64,000 nucleotides of DNA, from NCBI GenBank assembly GCA_017517815.1, contig JAFWYA010000076.1, forward strand, positions 102,810 to 166,809, in the 5' to 3' direction. How positions within the stretch are numbered: position 1 is the first letter of the stretch; every line of letters begins with the position of its first letter. The notes under the pieces were generated by a model. It was not told where the DNA came from, did not search any database, and saw only the letters and a program-made list of their open reading frames with translations. Both the position numbers and the translations under genes were made by a program. Positions 59,748 through 64,000 of the stretch are shown here, piece after piece. Source of the stretch: Clostridia bacterium (GTDB lineage: Bacteria > Bacillota_A > Clostridia > Christensenellales > Aristaeellaceae).

Positions 59748-59772
59748 CAAGTGATCTGCAAATCGCTATAAT
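59744..59772 (+). promoter_or_regulatory. metK promoter overlapping the rseP stop codon
   Basis: Perfect TTGACA (59744-59749), 17-bp spacer, perfect TATAAT (59767-59772). The -35 box contains the TGA stop of rseP. Confidence 0.92.
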
Positions 59773-59792
59773 ACCCACCGTCAACTGAATAC

Positions 59793-59892
59793 CTTATAAA
59801 GAGTGGTTGAGGGACGGGCCCTGTGAAACCCGCCAACCGGCAGCAATGCATGGTGGCAAATCCCGCAGCGTGCATACGCTGGCAGATAAGGA
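59793..59892 (+). ncRNA. SAM-I riboswitch
   Basis: The consensus order is present: CTTATAAAGAG (P1/P2 entry), GTTGAGGGACGGGCCC, TGTGAAACCCGCCAACC, GGTGGCAAATCCCGCAG, and closing GATAAG (59885-59890). SAM binding should stabilise the following terminator and lower metK expression. Confidence 0.95.
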
Positions 59893-59903
59893 TGAAATAG
59901 ACT

Positions 59904-59936
59904 TTGAGCCTGCATGCGCGCAGGCTCAAATTTTTT
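59904..59936 (+). terminator. Riboswitch expression-platform terminator
   Basis: TTTGAGCCTG pairs with CAGGCTCAAA around GCATGCG..., then six T, 34 bp before the metK ATG. Confidence 0.92.
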
Positions 59937-59969
59937 ACCCCTTTGGACCCAAAAGAAAGGAAAATCATC

Positions 59970-61148
59970 ATGCGCACCGTTTTCACCAGCGAATCCGTTA
60001 CCGAAGGACATCCTGATAAAGTCTGCGACCAGATCTCCGACGCCGTACTCGACGCGATTCTCGAGCAGGACCCCATGGCCCGCGTGGCCTGTGAGACCTG
60101 CGCCACCACCGGCCTTGTGCAGGTGATGGGCGAGATCACCACCACCGCCTATGTGCCCATCGATGAGATCGCCCGCAAGGTCGTGTGCGAGATCGGCTAT
60201 GACAAGGGCGAAATGTGCTTCGACGGCAACTCCTGCGCGGTGCTGACCGCTGTGCATGCCCAGAGCCCCGATATCGCCATGGGCGTGAACAATGCGTTGG
60301 AGACCCGCGACGGCGAGACCACCTCCACCGGCGCCGGCGACCAGGGCATGATGTTTGGCTTTGCCTGCGACGAGACCGAAGAACTGATGCCCCTGCCCAT
60401 TTCTCTGGCCCACAAGCTGTGCAAGCGCCTCAGCGATGTGCGCCGCGACGGCACCCTCAGCTGGCTGCGCCCCGACGGCAAGAGCCAGGTGACCGTGGTG
60501 TATGAAGACGGCAAGCCCGTTGCCATCGACACGGTGGTTATTTCCACCCAGCATGACGAGAGCGTGACCCACGCCCAGATCAGCGAGGCAGTGCTGAGCG
60601 AAGTCATCCGCAAGGTGATCCCCGACAGCCTGTGGACCGACGAAACCAAGGTGTACATCAACCCCACCGGCCGTTTTGTGCTGGGCGGCCCTGCCGGCGA
60701 CACGGGTCTGACCGGCCGCAAGATCATCGTGGACACCTACGGCGGCTACGGCCGTCACGGCGGCGGTGCCTTCAGCGGCAAGGATCCGTCCAAGGTGGAT
60801 CGTTCCGCCTGCTACGCTGCCCGCTATGTGGCCAAGAACCTGGTGGCCTCCGGCCTGTGCAGCCGCTGCGAAGTGGCGCTGGCCTATGCCATCGGCGTGG
60901 CTCAGCCTGTGAGCGTGCAGGTGAACACCTTCGGCACCGGCAAGCTGACCGACGACGTGCTCAGCCGCGAGGTCATGGCACGCTTTGACCTGAGCCCCGA
61001 CGGCATCATCCGCACCCTCGACCTGCGCCGTCCCATCTATCGCCAGACCGCTGCCTATGGTCACTTCGGCCGCACCGACATCGACCTGCCCTGGGAGCGC
61101 ACCGACCGTGCTGAGGAACTGAAGCTCATCGTCGAAAAAGCTCGCTAA
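59970..61148 (+). CDS. metK: S-adenosylmethionine synthetase
   Basis: 392 residues. Makes SAM from methionine and ATP. Motifs: [82 protein letters not shown]. The ATG at 59970 has AAAGGA upstream; the upstream frame reads through the terminator. The last codons (VEKAR) and the TAA are formed by the 5' arm of a class 2 repeat hairpin. Regulated by the SAM-I riboswitch. Confidence 0.98.
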   Translation: MRTVFTSESVTEGHPDKVCDQISDAVLDAILEQDPMARVACETCATTGLVQVMGEITTTAYVPIDEIARKVVCEIGYDKGEMCFDGNSCAVLTAVHAQSPDIAMGVNNALETRDGETTSTGAGDQGMMFGFACDETEELMPLPISLAHKLCKRLSDVRRDGTLSWLRPDGKSQVTVVYEDGKPVAIDTVVISTQHDESVTHAQISEAVLSEVIRKVIPDSLWTDETKVYINPTGRFVLGGPAGDTGLTGRKIIVDTYGGYGRHGGGAFSGKDPSKVDRSACYAARYVAKNLVASGLCSRCEVALAYAIGVAQPVSVQVNTFGTGKLTDDVLSREVMARFDLSPDGIIRTLDLRRPIYRQTAAYGHFGRTDIDLPWERTDRAEELKLIVEKAR

Positions 61149-61211
61149 AGCGATCTTTTCCGACGAAACAGGTTTCTCCTGCACCTGCGGTGCGGCCGGA
61201 GAAACCTGCAC
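61131..61211. repeat. Modular hairpin repeat, class 2 short copy at metK stop
   Basis: GTCGAAAAAGCTCGCT (61131-61146) pairs with AGCGATCTTTTCCGAC (61148-61163) and includes the metK stop. It is followed by CAGGTTTCTCC (61169-61179), inner GCACC..GGTGC, GGAGAAACCTG (61198-61208). The second module matches 63886-63925 with compensated changes. Confidence 0.85.
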
Positions 61212-61213
61212 GG

Positions 61214-61241
61214 AAGAGCGCATGAAAATGCGCTCTTTTTT
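61214..61241 (+). terminator. metK terminator
   Basis: AAGAGCGCAT-GAAA-ATGCGCTCTT with a following T-run. Confidence 0.93.
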
Positions 61242-61337
61242 ACTGCCGGAATAAACCAGAACACCCCTACTGTACGAAACCGTCAAAATGGTGTACAATA
61301 GAGTGGCATATGGCTTTGACGGAGGGAAGTGACGCGC

Positions 61338-62822
61338 GTGAGGTTCAGGCGGTGGGCTGTGGTGCTGTTTGTGCTGCTGCTTTGGCCGCTGTGCGCCGTC
61401 GCGCAGGACACGGGCGTCAGCCGGGCGCTGCTCATCGGCGTGGATGAATTTGTGTCGCGCCCCAGCGCCTATCCAAGCTCCGCCAACAATGTGCAGGCCA
61501 TGCAGCAGCTGTTTGCAGGCGCGGGCCTTGCACAGGAAAACATCCTGTCGCCGCAGGTGGTTACGGCAAAGGCGCTGGAAAACGCCATCGCGTCCGCCTT
61601 TGGGTCTGCGCAGGACGGCGACGTCAGCTACCTGTACATTTCCACCCACGGCGTATATCAGCCCGAAAGCGGCCAGCCGCCGGTGCTGCTCTTAAGCGAC
61701 GGCGTCATCGAGGACGGCGTGACTCCCGCCCAGCTGGAAGCGGCTTTTGACGACGTGAAGGGCCACAAGGTGCTGATTTTGGATGCGTGCAATTCCGGCG
61801 CGTTCATCGGCAAGGGGATGGCGCAGTTCGTGCAGGAAGTCCACTTTCTGGGCGACGATTTCAAGGTGCTCACCTCCTCCGGCGCGCTGGAGGAAAGCTG
61901 GTACTGGAGTGCCGGGCAGGACATGGCCGGGCAGGGCGCGTTTTACTTTACGCAGGCGCTGTGCGAGGGCCTGAGCGCCCGCAGCGGCTATCCGGCGGAC
62001 CGCAACAGCGACGGCGCAGTCACCATGGACGAGCTGTATGATTACCTGCTTTTGAGCCATGCGGCATCCACCCCTCAGGTGTACCCGCAAAACGACGATT
62101 TTGTGTTTTTCCGTTACGATCCCCATGCGCCTCTGGCTTCCGCTGAGCGCTCGCCGGTGATGGACGTCACCTTTTCAGGCACCACGCTTAGCCGCGACAG
62201 CCGTCAAATTGCCATCGAGTTCATCGCCACGCGGCCCGTGCGCGTCGCCTATCAGATCGTGTATCAGCGCGATGGCAAATGGCAGTTTGACACGGCGCAG
62301 CTCATCTACGACCAGGCCGAGCGCTTCACCGCATTCGGCGACCAGCCGGGCGCGATCTCGGCAGGCCGCAAGCTGCGCACCGTCAACTTAAGCCGCATCG
62401 GCGCAGACAGCCACGGCTATGTGCTGGTGCAGCTGGTCAGCATCGACGAAGGCAGGCTCACCGTGCATGCCGGGCGCGTCATCTGCGTGCCGCCGGGTGA
62501 CGGCGAAATGCAGCTCACGGCATCTGTCGATGAGATGCTTACCATGTCCAGCGGCCGGGAATTGAGCATCTTTATCGGCCACGATTATCCTTGCACGCTC
62601 AGCGTGGCCATCGTGGATGAAAATGAAAAGGTCATCCATCGTATCTGCCACAGGCAGAGCACCCGCCCCATGCAGATCACCCCGGCAGGCAGCGTATTTT
62701 ACTGGGACGGCACCCTCAAGGACGGCTCCAAAGCGCCTGCAGGCGTCTACCGCGTGCGCGCGCAGGCCCATATGAACGATACGGCGGTCACTGTGCTTTC
62801 ATCCGCCTTTACCATTCAATAG
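61338..62822 (+). CDS. Secreted caspase-like (C14/metacaspase-type) protein with C-terminal beta domains
   Basis: 494 residues. A signal peptide (MRFRRWAVVLFVLLLWPLCAVAQ) is followed by a caspase-fold domain (about 25-265): RALLIGVDEF, the catalytic His in YLYISTHG (H104) and the catalytic Cys in LILDACNSGAFIGKG (C151). Residues 280-400 look like a beta sandwich; the C-terminus (YWDGTLKDGSKAPAGVYRVRA) matches FlgD-type Ig repeats. It should be a Cys peptidase acting outside the cell, probably Arg/Lys-specific as in metacaspases (inference). GTG at 61338 is preferred to GTG 61329, which lies only 2 nt from GGAGGG. The GT2 gene follows at 12 bp. Confidence 0.83.
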   Translation: MRFRRWAVVLFVLLLWPLCAVAQDTGVSRALLIGVDEFVSRPSAYPSSANNVQAMQQLFAGAGLAQENILSPQVVTAKALENAIASAFGSAQDGDVSYLYISTHGVYQPESGQPPVLLLSDGVIEDGVTPAQLEAAFDDVKGHKVLILDACNSGAFIGKGMAQFVQEVHFLGDDFKVLTSSGALEESWYWSAGQDMAGQGAFYFTQALCEGLSARSGYPADRNSDGAVTMDELYDYLLLSHAASTPQVYPQNDDFVFFRYDPHAPLASAERSPVMDVTFSGTTLSRDSRQIAIEFIATRPVRVAYQIVYQRDGKWQFDTAQLIYDQAERFTAFGDQPGAISAGRKLRTVNLSRIGADSHGYVLVQLVSIDEGRLTVHAGRVICVPPGDGEMQLTASVDEMLTMSSGRELSIFIGHDYPCTLSVAIVDENEKVIHRICHRQSTRPMQITPAGSVFYWDGTLKDGSKAPAGVYRVRAQAHMNDTAVTVLSSAFTIQ

Positions 62823-62834
62823 GAGGTTTTTTAC

Positions 62835-63812
62835 ATGGCAAGCAAGCTGATGGTGGTCATCCCCTGCTATAACGAGGAGGAAGTACTGCCCGAGACTTCA
62901 AAGCGTCTGGTCAAAAAAATGGCTGAACTGGAAAAGAAGGGCCTCATCACCCCCGACAGCCGCGTGCTGCTCGTTAACGACGGCAGCCGAGACCGCACGT
63001 GGGAAATGATCTGCGAACTGCACAAGGAAAATCCGCTGTTTGAAGGCGTGAAGCTCAGCCGCAACCGCGGCCATCAGAATGCGCTGCTGGCCGGCCTGAT
63101 GACAGCCAAGGGCCGCTGCGATGTGAGCATTTCCATGGACGCCGACCTGCAGGACGATATGGACGCGATGGACCGTTTCCTGGAAAAGTACGAGGAAGGC
63201 TGCGACATCGTGTACGGCGTGCGCAACAAGCGCGATACCGACACCTTCTTCAAGCGTGAAACGGCGCTGATGTTCTACCGCCTGATGAAGGGCCTGGGTG
63301 TGGATATCACCTACAACCACGCCGACTACCGCCTGATGAGCAACCGCGCGCTGGAGGCGCTGAGCCAGTTTGAGGAGGTCAACCTGTTCCTGCGCGGCCT
63401 TGCGCCGCTGGTGGGCTTCCAGAGCGACGTGGTGTATTACGACCGCTCTGAGCGTTTTGCGGGCGAAAGCAAGTATCCCTTTAAAAAGATGCTGGCCTTC
63501 GCCATCGACGGCATCACCAGCTTCTCCGTAAAGCCCCTGCGCCTGATCACCACGGTGGGCCTGGTGATCTTCGTGGTGTCGCTGTTGATGCTTTTGTATG
63601 CTCTCATCAGCTGGATCACCGGCAACGCCGTGCTGGGCTGGACCAGCACGCTGGCCTCCATCTGGATGATCGGCGGCATTCAGCTGCTGTGCATGGGCGT
63701 CATCGGCGAGTATATCGGCAAGATCTACAACGAAACCAAGCGCCGTCCGCGCTTTATCATTGAGCGTTATCTCAACGACCGCGGCGACGATCCGACTGTG
63801 GACAAGCGATAA
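62835..63812 (+). CDS. GtrB/DPM1-like family 2 glycosyltransferase
   Basis: 325 residues. An N-terminal GT-A domain (MVVIPCYNEEEVLPET; NDGSRDRTWEMI; SMDADLQDD as the DxD motif; YGVRNKRDTDTFFKR) is followed by two C-terminal membrane helices (about 232-256 and 268-292). It transfers glucose or a similar sugar from a nucleotide sugar to polyprenyl phosphate on the cytoplasmic side. AGGAGG precedes the ATG. It is the likely donor-making partner for the GtrA flippase and GtrII/GT-C enzymes elsewhere in the window, though not adjacent to them. Confidence 0.92.
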   Translation: MASKLMVVIPCYNEEEVLPETSKRLVKKMAELEKKGLITPDSRVLLVNDGSRDRTWEMICELHKENPLFEGVKLSRNRGHQNALLAGLMTAKGRCDVSISMDADLQDDMDAMDRFLEKYEEGCDIVYGVRNKRDTDTFFKRETALMFYRLMKGLGVDITYNHADYRLMSNRALEALSQFEEVNLFLRGLAPLVGFQSDVVYYDRSERFAGESKYPFKKMLAFAIDGITSFSVKPLRLITTVGLVIFVVSLLMLLYALISWITGNAVLGWTSTLASIWMIGGIQLLCMGVIGEYIGKIYNETKRRPRFIIERYLNDRGDDPTVDKR

Positions 63813-63820
63813 ACGAAAAA

Positions 63821-63840
63821 AGGAACGCGAAAGCGTTCCT
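63821..63840 (+). terminator. Hairpin after the GT2 gene
   Basis: AGGAACGC-GAAA-GCGTTCCT with an A-run before it and no T-run after it on the plus strand. It is a weak terminator for the GT2 gene, but correctly shaped for a minus-strand transcript. Confidence 0.5.
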
Positions 63841-63845
63841 CAGCG

Positions 63846-64000
63846 TGTCGAAAAAGCTCGCCTGCGGCGATCTTTTCCGCCAAAACAGGTTTTCACTGCA
63901 CCTTTGGTGCGGCCGTGAAAACCTGCAAGGAAACCTTGCTGCGCAAGGCTTCCGACCTCACCGCACATGTCGCTGAGGTCGGATTGACAGTCGGAGGGCT
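63846..64000. repeat. Modular hairpin repeat, class 2 (copy 2, cut by window end)
   Basis: Modules: GTCGAAAAAG-CTCGC..GCGAT-CTTTTCCGC; CAGGTTTTCAC (63886-63896) with GTGAAAACCTG (63915-63925); CCTTGC-tgc-GCAAGG; CCGACCTC (63952-63959), loop ACCGCACATGTCGCT, GAGGTCGG (63975-63982); then GTCGGAGGGCT running off the end. It combines modules of the copies at 15649 and 61131. Confidence 0.85.

Overview
The window is chromosomal DNA from a GC-rich, anaerobic, probably gut-dwelling member of the Clostridia (Firmicutes). The evidence is the combination of type III glutamine synthetase, ThyX, a clostridial SAM-I riboswitch in front of metK, a Trp T-box, a CwlD-like amidase, and the order mrnC-thyX-rlmB-yacP-sigH. 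The genus cannot be named from sequence alone. I see no rRNA, tRNA, CRISPR array, prophage or insertion sequence.

Left part (1-36.8 kb, 21 of 28 genes on the minus strand). An unusual minus-strand operon runs from a GH127-like protein through a tRNA dihydrouridine synthase and two secreted proteins into glnN. It is followed by an M56 receptor-like protein with a changed active site, a GT-C membrane protein, cvpA (apparently starting at CTG), and a MerR regulator beside a secreted flavinylated fumarate-reductase-like protein. Next come deoC, an ACT-ACT-metallo-beta-lactamase fusion, nadE, a NYN-LOTUS protein with a GntR regulator and a secreted protein, typA, prfC, a GtrII-like protein, argG, prs, a small YlbJ-like protein, gtrA, a large membrane protein and a degenerate M20 peptidase.

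At 36.8-37.4 kb lies a 583-bp AT-rich intergenic region holding at least eleven DnaA-box-like nonamers, five of them exact TTTTCCACA. Gene orientation switches from mostly minus to mostly plus exactly here, as expected at a replication origin or an origin-proximal DnaA-binding cluster. No dnaA or dnaN gene is beside it in this window.

Right part (37.4-64 kb, 23 of 25 genes on the plus strand). It carries cwlD-mrnC-thyX-rlmB-yacP-sigH, an FHA-ftsW-pbp-yqeK cell-wall cluster, a minus-strand pair of an MFS transporter fused to a GH2 glycosidase plus a secreted M28 peptidase, and a T-box(Trp)-controlled trpXYZ transporter whose ATPase gene is frameshifted. Then follow a radical SAM protein, frr, the isoprenoid/phospholipid run uppS-cdsA-dxr-rseP, SAM riboswitch-metK, a secreted caspase-like protein and a GtrB-like glycosyltransferase.

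Nine intergenic regions carry members of a modular family of hairpin repeats. Copies show compensatory stem changes with conserved loops. They sit at or just after stop codons, and in typA and metK the hairpin contains the stop codon itself. Together with the DnaA-box cluster, this is the least explained structure in the window.
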